Of a stretch of DNA of 64,000 nucleotides, positions 26,562 through 35,766 are shown one piece after another (position 1 is the stretch's first letter; the number at the start of each line of letters is the position of its first letter). The position numbers and the translations under genes were made by a program. This stretch comes from Halobacillus yeomjeoni (GTDB taxonomy: Bacteria; Bacillota; Bacilli; Bacillales; Halobacillaceae): contig NZ_JAIVAI010000001.1 of NCBI RefSeq assembly GCF_020171525.1, positions 682,001 to 746,000 on the forward strand, read 5' to 3'. The notes below the pieces were generated by a model. The model worked only from the letters and a program-made list of their open reading frames with translations, did not search any database and was not told the DNA's origin.

Positions 26562-28103
26562 TTATACAGGATAGACGCCGTGTTTCCGTTCAGTGAACGT
26601 AACATCTTTATGGGAATAAGCCTCGAACCGGGTAGACAATTCATCTCTCAGACGGTCCGGCTGGACGATATCATCCACCACCATCTCTGATGCCAAACGA
26701 TAAATGTCGATATTCTCTTTATATTCTTCATGTTTTTCTTTAATGAACGCTGGACGCTCTTCTTCAGGAAGTTCTGCAATTTTATTTGCATAGACGGCAT
26801 TGACGGCCGCCTCCGGTCCCATGACGGCAATTTGAGCTGTCGGAAGAGCGAGACAAGCATCCGGTTCAAAAGCGGGCCCTGCCATGGCGTATAAGCCTGC
26901 ACCATACGCTTTTCTCACTACAACAGAGATCTTCGGTACCGTCGCTTCACTCATGGCAGAAAGCATTTTTGCTCCGTGTCGGATGATACCGGCACGTTCG
27001 ACTCGTGTACCGATCATGAATCCAGGAATATCGGCTAGGAATAAGAGTGGAATATTGAATGCGTCACAAAGCTGGATGAACTTTGCTGCTTTATCCGCAG
27101 AATCCGGGAACAGCACTCCGCCTTTTGCACGTGGCTGGTTGGCGATGATACCGACTGAACGGCCGTCGATTCTGGACAGACCGGTAATCAATTCCGGTGC
27201 AAATTTTTTCTTGATTTCACAGAAGGAATCTTCATCGATCAAACGGTCGATCAACTGGTACATATCAAACGGGGCATTTTGGTTTTTCGGAATCAGCTCT
27301 TCCACCGTTTTATCAAAATCGGCAGGTTCAAGTGAATCATGTCGCTTCGGAAGGTTTCTATAATTAGACGGGAAGTAGCTTAAATATTTTCTGGCAAAAG
27401 AAATGGCTTCCTGCTCGTCTTTCGCCAATACATCCCCGCAGCCTGAAACCGAGCAGTGCATGTTCGCTCCGCCCATTTCCTCGAGTGTCACTTTTTCGCC
27501 GATGACTTTTTCAGCCATACGCGGAGATCCTAGATACATGGACGCATTGCCATCGACCATCACGACGATGTCACAGAAAGCCGGAATATACGCCCCTCCT
27601 GCAGCACTTGGTCCGAACAATAAACATACCTGCGGGACTCTTCCAGATAGTTTGATCTGGTTATGGAAAATACGGCCTGCACCTCTGCGGTTCGGGAACA
27701 TTTCCACCTGATCGGTGATACGCGCTCCTGCCGAATCGACGAGATACAGCATCGGTAGGTTCAACTTTAATGCTGTTTCCTGGATACGGATGATTTTTTC
27801 AACCGTACGTGCCCCCCACGAGCCTGCTTTCACAGTAGAGTCGTTGGCCATGACGCATACCTTTTCGCCATTGATTTTTCCTATGCCGGTCACGACACCA
27901 TCTGCAGGAAGCTTTTCATCCTGACAATTGGCAAAAAACGCATCTTCAATGTCGATATCATCATCGAACAGAAGCTCAAGACGTTTGCGGACGAACATTT
28001 TTCCTTTTTCTGCGTTTTTCTGGTGGTACTTTTCAGCGCCGCCTGAGGCGATTTTTTTAGCTTTTTCTTCTAATGTTTGATTGATCGTCATTGTCTTTTC
28101 CAC
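26562..28103 (-). CDS. yngE: Acyl-CoA carboxylase, carboxyltransferase subunit (YngE)
   Basis: A 513-residue biotin-dependent carboxyltransferase of the methylcrotonyl/propionyl-CoA carboxylase beta type. Both crotonase-like halves are present: VDSAGARITDQVEMF and GPSAAGGAYIPAF in the N-half (acyl-CoA oxyanion loops), and LADIPGFMIGTRVERAGIIRHGAK in pieces with KAYGAGLYAM in the C-half (carboxybiotin site). The GTG start is chosen because AAGGAG is seven bases away. It is the last gene of the seven-gene operon and pairs with the biotin carboxylase and carrier subunits upstream. In the leucine pathway it would carboxylate 3-methylcrotonyl-CoA. Confidence 0.9.
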   Translation of the reverse strand: MEKTMTINQTLEEKAKKIASGGAEKYHQKNAEKGKMFVRKRLELLFDDDIDIEDAFFANCQDEKLPADGVVTGIGKINGEKVCVMANDSTVKAGSWGARTVEKIIRIQETALKLNLPMLYLVDSAGARITDQVEMFPNRRGAGRIFHNQIKLSGRVPQVCLLFGPSAAGGAYIPAFCDIVVMVDGNASMYLGSPRMAEKVIGEKVTLEEMGGANMHCSVSGCGDVLAKDEQEAISFARKYLSYFPSNYRNLPKRHDSLEPADFDKTVEELIPKNQNAPFDMYQLIDRLIDEDSFCEIKKKFAPELITGLSRIDGRSVGIIANQPRAKGGVLFPDSADKAAKFIQLCDAFNIPLLFLADIPGFMIGTRVERAGIIRHGAKMLSAMSEATVPKISVVVRKAYGAGLYAMAGPAFEPDACLALPTAQIAVMGPEAAVNAVYANKIAELPEEERPAFIKEKHEEYKENIDIYRLASEMVVDDIVQPDRLRDELSTRFEAYSHKDVTFTERKHGVYPV

Positions 28104-28105
28104 CT

Positions 28106-28888
28106 CTATTCTCCTTTATACACTGGTTTTCGTTTTTCTTTGAATGCCGTCAATCCTTCCATACGATCTTTCGTAGGAATGGTTTCTTTGTAGCATTCAT
28201 GTTCGATTTCAAGCCCCTTCACGAGGTCGGTTTCATACCCTTGACTGATCGCTTTTTTCGCTTGTCTTAATGCGACCGGGCCGTTACGAGCGATGGAACA
28301 TGCGAAGTCACGCGCTTCCTGATGAATGAATTGAGGCTCGTAAATGTATTCGACGAGGCCGATGTTATAAGCGTGTTCAGCCTCTACTGGACGAGCGGAA
28401 TAAATCATCGCTTTCGCTTTTCCTAAGCCGATCAAGCGTGACAGCCTTTGAGTGCCTCCAGCTCCTGGAATGATCGCAAGCGAAGTTTCTGTCAGACCCA
28501 CTTTAGTCGAAGTGCTCATCATTCTGAGGTCACAGGCCAAAGCAAGCTCCAGACCTCCACCGAAGGCGACACCATTCATGACCGCGATTGTCGGCATGGG
28601 AAGTTCTTCGATTTTGCGGATCGTATCTCCGATTTTTTTGACGGTACTTACAACTTCCTCATCAGACATGCCAGCACGTTCTTTTAAGTCCGCTCCCGCA
28701 CAAAACGCTTTATTTCCGCTTCCGGTAATCAAAACGACACGGATATCCTGAGAGCGTTGTATTTCATCGACTTTATCAGTGATCGCATCAAGTAAATCAT
28801 GAGATAACGCATTCGCAGCGTCCGGACGGTTCAATGTCAAAAGCATCACATGATCTTCGATTTCTTCTAATGTTACAAGTTCAGACAT
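28106..28888 (-). CDS. yngF: Enoyl-CoA hydratase/isomerase (YngF, methylglutaconyl-CoA hydratase)
   Basis: A 260-residue crotonase. The two oxyanion-hole segments are AFCAGADLKERAGM (about 63-76) and GVAFGGGLELALACDLRM (about 107-124), followed by the catalytic-glutamate region SLAIIPGAGGTQRLSRLIG (about 137-155). The family is broad, but its place between HMG-CoA lyase and the carboxylase points to 3-methylglutaconyl-CoA hydration to HMG-CoA. The start overlaps the end of the preceding gene by a few bases, as expected for translational coupling. Confidence 0.9.
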   Translation of the reverse strand: MSELVTLEEIEDHVMLLTLNRPDAANALSHDLLDAITDKVDEIQRSQDIRVVLITGSGNKAFCAGADLKERAGMSDEEVVSTVKKIGDTIRKIEELPMPTIAVMNGVAFGGGLELALACDLRMMSTSTKVGLTETSLAIIPGAGGTQRLSRLIGLGKAKAMIYSARPVEAEHAYNIGLVEYIYEPQFIHQEARDFACSIARNGPVALRQAKKAISQGYETDLVKGLEIEHECYKETIPTKDRMEGLTAFKEKRKPVYKGE

Positions 28889-28891
28889 CGG

Positions 28892-29800
28892 TCACACCCT
28901 TTCTTTATTCAATACCTGCATTTGATGGCTCGGGAGTGTCTTGTTCAATTTCGATTGGATGAATAATGCCGCTTCTTCCAGCTTTTCCAAATCGAGTCCC
29001 GTCTGGACACCCATCTGGTGAAGCATATGAACGAGATCATCCGTCGCTAAATTCCCTGAAGCTCCTTTAGCATATGGACATCCTCCGAGGCCGCCAAGTG
29101 AGCTGTCAAAGGTCGTGATGCCATGCTGCAGGGAAACGAGGACGTTTGCGAGAGCCATTCCCCGTGTATTATGAAAATGCATAGCCAAATCGTTGAAAGA
29201 TAATTGCTGTTTCAATTCTGTAAGGACCGTATCGACCTGTTTAGGATCGGCGACACCGATCGTGTCTCCAAGCGATAATTCATCAATGCCGAGGTCAAGA
29301 AGACGCTTACTCACATCCACGACTTGATGAACGGGAATATCCCCTTCATATGGACAGCCGAAAACGGTCGAAACATAGCCCCGGACCGTCTTGCCTGCTT
29401 TCTTCGCTTCAGAAACGACTTCTCCGAGTACGGGGTACGTTTCTTCAATCGATTTGTTGATATTCTTTCTGTTATGAGTATCACTCGCAGACATGAAAAC
29501 TGACACTTCATCGACACCTGTATCGAGCGCACCTTCGAGTCCCTTCATATTCGGGACGAGAGCGGCGTAGGTGATGCCGGGTTTTCTTTTGATTGATGCC
29601 GCGACCTCACGTGCATCTTTCAGTTGAGGAATCCATTTCGGATGGACGAATGAACTGAATTCAATATAAGAATATCCTGCTTCAGATAATCGATCGATCC
29701 ATGCGATTTTATCTTCCGTCGGAACTTCGACGGGCTCGTTCTGCAGCCCGTCTCTCGGTCCGACTTCTTTAATCGTGACGTTTTCAGGTAAATCAAGCAT
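28892..29800 (-). CDS. yngG: Hydroxymethylglutaryl-CoA lyase (YngG)
   Basis: A 302-residue TIM-barrel lyase cleaving HMG-CoA to acetyl-CoA and acetoacetate. GPRDGLQNE (14-22) binds metal and substrate; FHNTRGMALAN provides the HxH-type metal ligand region; and GCPYAKGASGNLATDD is the flexible loop with the essential cysteine. These motifs separate it from isopropylmalate synthases. Fourth enzymatic step in the operon order, directly upstream of yngF. Confidence 0.92.
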   Translation of the reverse strand: MLDLPENVTIKEVGPRDGLQNEPVEVPTEDKIAWIDRLSEAGYSYIEFSSFVHPKWIPQLKDAREVAASIKRKPGITYAALVPNMKGLEGALDTGVDEVSVFMSASDTHNRKNINKSIEETYPVLGEVVSEAKKAGKTVRGYVSTVFGCPYEGDIPVHQVVDVSKRLLDLGIDELSLGDTIGVADPKQVDTVLTELKQQLSFNDLAMHFHNTRGMALANVLVSLQHGITTFDSSLGGLGGCPYAKGASGNLATDDLVHMLHQMGVQTGLDLEKLEEAALFIQSKLNKTLPSHQMQVLNKERV

Positions 29801-29815
29801 GAAATCCGCTCCTAT

Positions 29816-30028
29816 TTATTCAATAATGGCAATGACGTCGCCCTCATTGACGAAGTCGCCTTCACTGACTTTTAGTTCCTTGATTGTTCCACCTGATTCA
29901 GCTGGGATCGGAATCTCCATTTTCATCGATTCAAGGATGGCGATGTCCTGCCCTTCACTGATTTCTTCACCTTGCTGTGCGACAATTTTCCATACGCTTC
30001 CTGCCATAGATGCTTTCACTTCGTTCAT
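29816..30028 (-). CDS. yngHB: Biotin/lipoyl carrier protein (YngHB)
   Basis: A 70-residue biotin carrier. The whole protein is one biotinyl domain with the acceptor lysine in ESMKMEIP (about residues 32-39). The AAGGAGG site fixes the start at MNEVKASMAG; a longer frame upstream runs into the biotin carboxylase gene. As in B. subtilis, the carrier is a separate polypeptide from the carboxylase subunit, so a three-protein carboxylase complex is expected. Confidence 0.9.
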   Translation of the reverse strand: MNEVKASMAGSVWKIVAQQGEEISEGQDIAILESMKMEIPIPAESGGTIKELKVSEGDFVNEGDVIAIIE

Positions 30029-30041
30029 GATTAGTTCCTCC

Positions 30042-31397
30042 TTATTGATTCGTAAGTGTTGGTAGATAGTAGTCTTGAATAAATGTTGTTTTCGTTTCGC
30101 CTTCTTTGAACTTGTCATGGGTGATGATGCGCTTCAGCATCGTCAAATTCGATTTGATACCTTCGATTTCGTATTCATGAATCGCTTTGGTCAACCGTTC
30201 AATCGCTTCTTCTCTCGTTTCGCCGTAAGCGATCAGTTTCGCAATCATCGGATCGTAAAACGGCGTCACTTGTGAATCACCTTTGACGGCAACTTCATGA
30301 CGGATGCCTTCGCCTTCTGGTAGTACCAGTTTCGTCAGTTGACCCGGTGATGGGTAAAAGGTATTCGGGTCTTCTGCGTAAATACGGACCTCGATGGCAT
30401 GACCTTGAATCGTCAGATCATTTTGTTTCAACGTCAATTTTTCACCAAAGGCAACCTTCAGTTGTTGTTCAACGAGATCGGTCCCTGTAATCTCTTCAGT
30501 CACCGGATGCTCGACCTGAAGGCGTGTATTCATCTCCAGGAAGTAGTAGTTTTCTTCGTCATCCACAAGGAACTCAATGGTTCCAGCATTTTTATAGCCG
30601 AGGGTTTGAACGGCCTTCATTGCACTTTCTCCCATTTCCTGCCGTGTTTTTTCCGACAGGACTGGAGAAGGAGCTTCTTCGACGACTTTTTGGTGTCGGC
30701 GCTGGATGGAGCATTCCCGTTCAAAAAGGTAGACCGCATTGCCATGGTGATCAGCAAGTACTTGGATTTCGATATGACGGGGATTTTCAATCAGCTTCTC
30801 GATGAACATTTCTCCATTCCCGAAAAAGGCTTTCGCACGTTTGGAATTTCCTTCAAACGCTTTTTCCAGCTCCTCATCGTTATAAACCGCCTGCATGCCG
30901 ATGCCGCCACCACCTGCAGTCGCCTTCAACATGACCGGGTATCCGAACGACTGGGCGACGGATTGGGCCTCTTCTACAGAGGCGATGGCTTCTTCAGTCC
31001 CTGGAATGATCGGAACACCGGCCCGCTTCATTTCATTTCTTGCCGCGATTTTATCGCCCATTTGAGCAATGACTCCTGCGTCGGGGCCGATGAAGACGAG
31101 CCCTGCTTCTTCAACTTTGCGAGCAAACTCCGCATTTTCACTTAGAAGGCCATAGCCTGGGTGAATCGCTTCTGCACCGGATTCTTCAGCCACTTTCAAT
31201 ATTTTTTCTATGTTCAAATAGGATTCGTTGACTCTCGGTTTTCCGATCAAATAGCTTTCATCAGCCATCTCGACGTAAGGGGCATGTTGATCGGCTTCAG
31301 AATAAACCGCTACCGTTTTGACATTCAGTCGCTGGCAGGTTCGGATGACACGAGCAGCAATTTCACCGCGGTTGGCAATTAATATTTTATTAAACAT
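30042..31397 (-). CDS. yngHA: Biotin carboxylase subunit (YngHA)
   Basis: A 451-residue ATP-grasp biotin carboxylase. FNKILIANRGEIAARVIRTC begins the domain (in parts); KATAGGGGIGMQAV is the glycine-rich ATP loop, ERECSIQRRHQKVVEEAPSP the catalytic region, and FLEMNTRLQVEHPVTEEITG the biotin/bicarbonate site. It lacks a fused biotinyl domain, which is supplied by the 70-residue protein encoded 14 bp downstream. With yngE it forms the predicted 3-methylcrotonyl-CoA carboxylase. Confidence 0.92.
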   Translation of the reverse strand: MFNKILIANRGEIAARVIRTCQRLNVKTVAVYSEADQHAPYVEMADESYLIGKPRVNESYLNIEKILKVAEESGAEAIHPGYGLLSENAEFARKVEEAGLVFIGPDAGVIAQMGDKIAARNEMKRAGVPIIPGTEEAIASVEEAQSVAQSFGYPVMLKATAGGGGIGMQAVYNDEELEKAFEGNSKRAKAFFGNGEMFIEKLIENPRHIEIQVLADHHGNAVYLFERECSIQRRHQKVVEEAPSPVLSEKTRQEMGESAMKAVQTLGYKNAGTIEFLVDDEENYYFLEMNTRLQVEHPVTEEITGTDLVEQQLKVAFGEKLTLKQNDLTIQGHAIEVRIYAEDPNTFYPSPGQLTKLVLPEGEGIRHEVAVKGDSQVTPFYDPMIAKLIAYGETREEAIERLTKAIHEYEIEGIKSNLTMLKRIITHDKFKEGETKTTFIQDYYLPTLTNQ

Positions 31398-31415
31398 ATT
31401 GTTAGTCCCCTTCCT

Positions 31416-33056
31416 TTAAGATTTAATCTTCATCTGTTCCATGGCTTCTTCACGTAAGCGGAATTTTTGAATCTTTCCGCTTGCCGTCATCGGGTATTCG
31501 TCCACGAATGAAATGTAGCGTGGAATCTTATGCTTGGAAATCTTGCCTTCACTAAAGGAGCGGATGTCTTCATCCTTAAGGGTCTTTCCTTCTTTCGGAA
31601 TGATGAAGGCCATGATTTCCTCTCCGTATTTTTCGTCGGGAACACCGACGACTTGAACATCAAGGACATCCGGGTGTTGGTATAAAAACTCTTCGATTTC
31701 TCGAGGATAGACGTTTTCACCACCACGAATGATCATATCTTTGATTCGTCCTGTAATTTCGACATAGCCGTTTTCATCCATCACAGCGATATCCCCTGTA
31801 TGCAGCCATCCATCAGGATCGATCGCGATACTCGTCGCTTCTTCATTTTTGTAGTAGCCTTCCATGACAAGGTAGCCTCGGGTGCACAGTTCTCCAGGTA
31901 TGTTCCTCTCTGCTTCTTCACCTGTAGCAGGGTCGATGATTTTCACTTCGACATTCGGATGGGCCTGCCCGACGCTTGAGACACGTAAATCGATCGGGTC
32001 ATTTGCTTTCGTCTGAGTGATGACAGGGGAAGATTCCGTCTGGCCATAAGCGATCGTAATCTCTTCAGCCCCCATGTCATGGATGACACTCTTCATCACT
32101 TCCATCGGACATGTCGACCCAGCCATGATCCCTGTGCGTAACGTCGTCGGTTTCAATGATTCATAGTCCGGGTGATTCAGTTCTGCAATGAACATCGTCG
32201 GTACGCCGTGTAATGCGGTGCACCGTTCTTCTTTGACCGCTTGAAGCACCTTTTTCGGATCGAACTGTTCCAGGATGACCATCGTAGAGGCTTTCGAAAC
32301 CGCTGCAAGGGTCCCCAGCACACAACCGAAGCAGTGGAAGAACGGCACCGGGATACATAAGCGGTCTTCTTCGGTCAACTTCATACAGTCAGCGACCTGG
32401 TTTCCGTTATTGACGATATTGTAGTGACTCAGCATGACACCTTTCGGGAACCCAGTCGTTCCAGACGTATACTGCATGTTGATGACGTCTTTGTGGTGGA
32501 GCGTGGCTTTACGTTCTTCAAGTTCCTTGTCACTGACCGTTTCACTCATATCGAGCAAATCCTGCCATGTGTAGCAGCCATCGTAAGATTTTTCACTCAG
32601 GACGATAACGTTTTTCAAAAACGGAAGGCGGTCGCTTTGTAGATCTCCTTTTTCTGAAGTGGAGAGTTCAGGGCAGATTTCTTTCAAAATATCGATATAC
32701 GACGTACCTTTGAAATCCTCAGCCAAAATCAATGTGGAGGCATCGGATTGTTTCAATAAATACTCAAGCTCCTGGGCACGGTAATTCGTATTGACGGTAA
32801 CGAGTACGCCTCCCATTTTTCCAGTGGCAAATTGAGTCGTCAGCCATTCCGGTTTATTGTCTGACCAAATGGCGACATTTTCACCTTTTTCAATACCGAA
32901 AGCCATCAGCCCTTTGGCTGCTTGATCGGCCATTTCATTAAATTCCTTATAGGATTTTCTCAAATTCTCCTCCGGATAGACGAAAGCTTCATGATCCGGA
33001 TGCGCTTCTGCCTGCTTTTCCAACAATTCACCTACGGTCAATTCTAGTAGAGACAT
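31416..33056 (-). CDS. yngI: Fatty/branched-chain acyl-CoA synthetase (YngI)
   Basis: A 546-residue AMP-forming ligase. MQYTSGTTGFPKGVMLSHYN carries the A3 motif (in parts), then YGQTESSPV, DGWLHTGDIAVMDENGYVEITGR in segments, and the C-terminal lysine in TASGKIQKFRLRE. It belongs to the medium/long-chain group and is shorter than the acetyl-CoA synthetase-like protein across the terminator. In the operon it could activate isovalerate or related acids. AGGAGG precedes the start. A 22-bp gap separates it from yngJ. Confidence 0.88.
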   Translation of the reverse strand: MSLLELTVGELLEKQAEAHPDHEAFVYPEENLRKSYKEFNEMADQAAKGLMAFGIEKGENVAIWSDNKPEWLTTQFATGKMGGVLVTVNTNYRAQELEYLLKQSDASTLILAEDFKGTSYIDILKEICPELSTSEKGDLQSDRLPFLKNVIVLSEKSYDGCYTWQDLLDMSETVSDKELEERKATLHHKDVINMQYTSGTTGFPKGVMLSHYNIVNNGNQVADCMKLTEEDRLCIPVPFFHCFGCVLGTLAAVSKASTMVILEQFDPKKVLQAVKEERCTALHGVPTMFIAELNHPDYESLKPTTLRTGIMAGSTCPMEVMKSVIHDMGAEEITIAYGQTESSPVITQTKANDPIDLRVSSVGQAHPNVEVKIIDPATGEEAERNIPGELCTRGYLVMEGYYKNEEATSIAIDPDGWLHTGDIAVMDENGYVEITGRIKDMIIRGGENVYPREIEEFLYQHPDVLDVQVVGVPDEKYGEEIMAFIIPKEGKTLKDEDIRSFSEGKISKHKIPRYISFVDEYPMTASGKIQKFRLREEAMEQMKIKS

Positions 33057-33078
33057 CTATGATTCCTCCTCTTATTTA

Positions 33079-34221
33079 TTAACAACCGAGCTGACGGGCA
33101 ATGACCATTCGTTGAATTTCAGAAGTTCCTTCACCGATTTCAAGGAGCTTCGCATCACGTAGGAATCTCTCAACTTCATACTCTCTCATATACCCATAAC
33201 CACCGTGGATTTGGATCGCCTGGTTGGAGGAGCGGAAGGCCGTTTCAGATGCAAACAGCTTAGCGTAAGCCGATTCCTTCGTGAAGTTTCTGCCTTTGTC
33301 TTTCAACCATGCAGATTTCAGTACCATGTTCCGGGCAAGTTCAACTTCCATCGCCATATCCGCTAATTTGAACTGGATGGCCTGGAAGTTGGAGATCGGC
33401 TGACCGAACTGCTTTCTTTCTTTAGCGTAAGCTAATGCACGATCCAGTGAAGCCTGAGCAATTCCTACAGCTAATGCAGCGATGGAAATGCGCCCGCCAT
33501 CCAATGTATAAAGGAACTGTTTAAATCCTTTTTGAGGGTCGCCTAAGATGTTTTCTTTCGGAACTTTCACGTCTTCCAATATGATTTCTGATGTATTGGA
33601 GCCACGGACGCCCATCTTGTCATAAGGGCTGGTGATCTTCATTCCCGGTGTGTCTTTCGGAATGATGAAGGCGGATATGATGTTCTTCCCATCGTCCCGT
33701 TTCCCAGAAACCGCTGTGACCGTGATGGACCTCGCATATTCAGCATTCGTAATCCAACACTTCTCTCCATTGATCACATAATGGTCGCCTTTCAATTCTG
33801 CACGCGTCTTCGTTCCACCTGCATCAGAGCCGGCGTTCGGTTCAGTCAATCCGAACGATGCAAGGCCTTCCCCTTTCGCAAGCGGAGTCAGGAACTCCTG
33901 TTTTTGTTCTTCCGTACCGAAATAATAAATCGGGCTCGCACCGAGAGAAACTGCTGCTGCGTAACTGAGACCGGTGGATCCGCAAACCCGGCCGATTTCT
34001 TCTACAGCGAGAGCATAGGTGACGGTGTCTCCATCTGATCCTCCGTACTCTTCAGGGAATGGGATGCCGAGCAGTCCAAGTTTTCCCATCTCTTCAAAAA
34101 TATCTTCAGGGAATTCTCCAGTTTTATCAATGTCAACAGCACGAGGCTGGATGACGTTCTCCGCGAAATCACGGACCATTTTTCTCGTCATCTCTTGTTC
34201 TTTCGTCAGTTCAAAATTCAT
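33079..34221 (-). CDS. yngJ: Acyl-CoA dehydrogenase (YngJ, isovaleryl-CoA dehydrogenase type)
   Basis: A 380-residue FAD enzyme and first gene of the operon. [18 protein letters not shown] (about 125-142) and CWITNAEYA bind FAD and substrate; [29 protein letters not shown] in segments is the central helical region; [23 protein letters not shown] and [15 protein letters not shown] close the domain. Gene order yngJ-I-HA-HB-G-F-E is the same as in B. subtilis, where the operon degrades leucine in the sporulating mother cell. Here a TetR gene and an operator lie directly upstream. Confidence 0.9.
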   Translation of the reverse strand: MNFELTKEQEMTRKMVRDFAENVIQPRAVDIDKTGEFPEDIFEEMGKLGLLGIPFPEEYGGSDGDTVTYALAVEEIGRVCGSTGLSYAAAVSLGASPIYYFGTEEQKQEFLTPLAKGEGLASFGLTEPNAGSDAGGTKTRAELKGDHYVINGEKCWITNAEYARSITVTAVSGKRDDGKNIISAFIIPKDTPGMKITSPYDKMGVRGSNTSEIILEDVKVPKENILGDPQKGFKQFLYTLDGGRISIAALAVGIAQASLDRALAYAKERKQFGQPISNFQAIQFKLADMAMEVELARNMVLKSAWLKDKGRNFTKESAYAKLFASETAFRSSNQAIQIHGGYGYMREYEVERFLRDAKLLEIGEGTSEIQRMVIARQLGC

Positions 34222-34248
34222 GGTTCTCCTCCTTATAGGGTGGGATGA

Positions 34249-34266
34249 AGACCGACTGGTTGGTCT
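34249..34266. promoter_or_regulatory. TetR-type palindromic operator upstream of yngJ
   Basis: AGACCGACTGGTTGGTCT is an 18-bp imperfect palindrome (14 of 18 positions symmetric). GACCRAC/GTYGGTC arms are common in operators of FadR/TetR-type regulators of acyl-CoA metabolism. It lies between the TetR gene and yngJ, 28 bp before the yngJ start. Confidence 0.65.
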
Positions 34267-34287
34267 GTCTCAACCCAAAAAAATAAA

Positions 34288-34303
34288 TTGTAAGCGTTTA
34301 CTT
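34288..34303. promoter_or_regulatory. cre-like (CcpA) site upstream of yngJ
   Basis: TTGTAAGCGTTTACTT fits the cre consensus (TGWAANCGNTNWCA) with one mismatch. It overlaps the last codons of the TetR gene and would place the operon under carbon catabolite repression. Confidence 0.55.
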
Positions 34304-34930
34304 AAATTCATAAAAAAAAGGGACATGAAGCATTTGATCGACAAACACTTGTTTCCGCTGGACCGGTAAGAGAAAATGTAAAACCAAATCCGTAAAGACA
34401 TCCGCGATTTCTTCAATCGAGTACGTGCCATCTCTCTTGTACCATTTGTAGATCCAATTCACCATGCCTAAAATGGCCATGCCGGTAATTTCAAGAGGAA
34501 GCTCCCTGCGGAACTCTCCTGTAGCCTGACCTTCTAAGATGACTTGGAATACCATCTTTTTGAATTCATCCCGTTTGAGCTTGATCTGTTCTTCATACAT
34601 CGGCTTCAAATAGTTACTCTCCTGATAAAAAACCGATATATGTGGTTTGTAGAGATCGAATACTCCTACGAATGATCGTACGATGGATTGGATTTTTTTC
34701 GTCGGTGAAGTGTGGGTGATGTTGGCCGCCTGCGCTTCTTGCAATACATATGTAATGAAGGTATCGTGAATGACGAATAGTAGTTCGTCTTTGGATTTAA
34801 AGTGGTGGTAAAAGCCGCCCTTAGAGGTCTCCGATGCTTTGACGATCTGGCTCACCGTCACTCCATGGAAGCCATGCTGATCGAATAATTCAAGTGATGT
34901 TTGTATGATCCGCTCCTTTAAATCGTTCAT
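34298..34930 (-). CDS. TetR/AcrR-family regulator of the yng operon
   Basis: A 210-residue repressor. The N-terminal HTH is clear: FDQHGFHGVTVSQIVKASETSKGGFYHHFKSKDELL in segments (residues 15-50), with YHHFKSKDELL the typical TetR exit. The ligand domain (about 60-205) includes ISVFYQESNYLKPMYEEQ. The same-strand position immediately upstream of yngJ, plus a palindromic operator between them, suggest that it represses the operon and may be autoregulated or read through into it. Ligand is probably an acyl-CoA of the pathway; this is inference. Confidence 0.85.
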   Translation of the reverse strand: MNDLKERIIQTSLELFDQHGFHGVTVSQIVKASETSKGGFYHHFKSKDELLFVIHDTFITYVLQEAQAANITHTSPTKKIQSIVRSFVGVFDLYKPHISVFYQESNYLKPMYEEQIKLKRDEFKKMVFQVILEGQATGEFRRELPLEITGMAILGMVNWIYKWYKRDGTYSIEEIADVFTDLVLHFLLPVQRKQVFVDQMLHVPFFYEFK

Positions 34931-35045
34931 AAATCATCCCCTATCTGCTGAATATACGTTCATTTTATCACAGTTTTCAGAAAATACAATCATAGAAATA
35001 AATGGAACCAGCAACCACGGTCGGTTATCTTCATGAAAACATAAA

Positions 35046-35073
35046 AAAGAACCTTATGGCGTAAAGGCTCTTT
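35046..35073 (-). terminator. Terminator downstream of membrane-protein gene
   Basis: On the minus strand AAAGAGCCTT pairs with AAGGTTCTTT (one G-U), followed by TTTTATG. It lies about 140 bp after the stop at 35213. The stretch 35074-35212 shows no gene. Confidence 0.6.
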
Positions 35074-35212
35074 AAAATGTAAGCTCTGTTAATGTTTAAT
35101 TCTGCAATTTTTAAAAAGCACCTCTTTTCATTTACTATGTCTTTGTTGCTTTTAGAACGTTTTTTTATAAAACAATGATCAACGACGTCTTTAACACCCC
35201 CTATTTTAAGGT

Positions 35213-35626
35213 TCAGTCTTTTCCTTTGCTGCTGATACAGTCGATAGCCAGATAACCTAATAAGAAGCTGAACAGCATTCCAGCTTCAGTGGAGTAATTT
35301 GAGAATAACCTTGTGAATGGAAGGTTCAAGCGCATACCATAATACAAATATGGTGAGCTCAATATATACATAGCTGGAAGTCCTACTCCTAAAAACTTGT
35401 TGACTTTGAATCCTTTTGCCTGCTTAAGCTTGATCCGCTCCCACAAACTTGGAAGAGCAAATAAGATTCCTAAAATCAATGGGTAGAACAAACCGAATAT
35501 GATTGCAGGCAGGAGGTGAAAATTCTGCTCTGCTTGTTCTCTTAAAGACTCTAATTGTTTCAGACATAGAACAAAAACACCGGTCACAAATAATGTATAG
35601 ACGAAGTGTGCGCCAAATTTTTTAAT
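35213..35626 (-). CDS. Unknown membrane protein, probable ATT start
   Basis: A protein of about 137 residues with four hydrophobic segments, including LPAIIFGLFYPLILGILFAL and an AGMLFSFLLGYLAI end. The only conventional in-frame start is a GTG at 35587, which lacks a ribosome site and cuts into the first helix. A perfect AAGGAGG lies nine bases before an ATT at 35624-35626, giving (M)KKFGAHFVYTLFVTGVF, a typical membrane-protein N-terminus. I therefore propose the rare ATT start. Family not recognised. Confidence 0.6.
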   Translation of the reverse strand: MKKFGAHFVYTLFVTGVFVLCLKQLESLREQAEQNFHLLPAIIFGLFYPLILGILFALPSLWERIKLKQAKGFKVNKFLGVGLPAMYILSSPYLYYGMRLNLPFTRLFSNYSTEAGMLFSFLLGYLAIDCISSKGKD

Positions 35627-35766
35627 TGCTCTTCTCCTCCTTAAAGAATGGGATTATTTGATTTTGATAACCATTTACCTATGCTCGTGAGTTTGCCACA
35701 TTCTTCAATACATACGTAAGAACTTTCAGTTTCGTTTCATAATACCAACAACGAACTTCACCATAA

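Noticed and set aside
35010-35030. Second TetR operator upstream of the TetR gene
   Set aside because: AACCACGGTCGGTT has only short symmetric ends; a single half-site at best.
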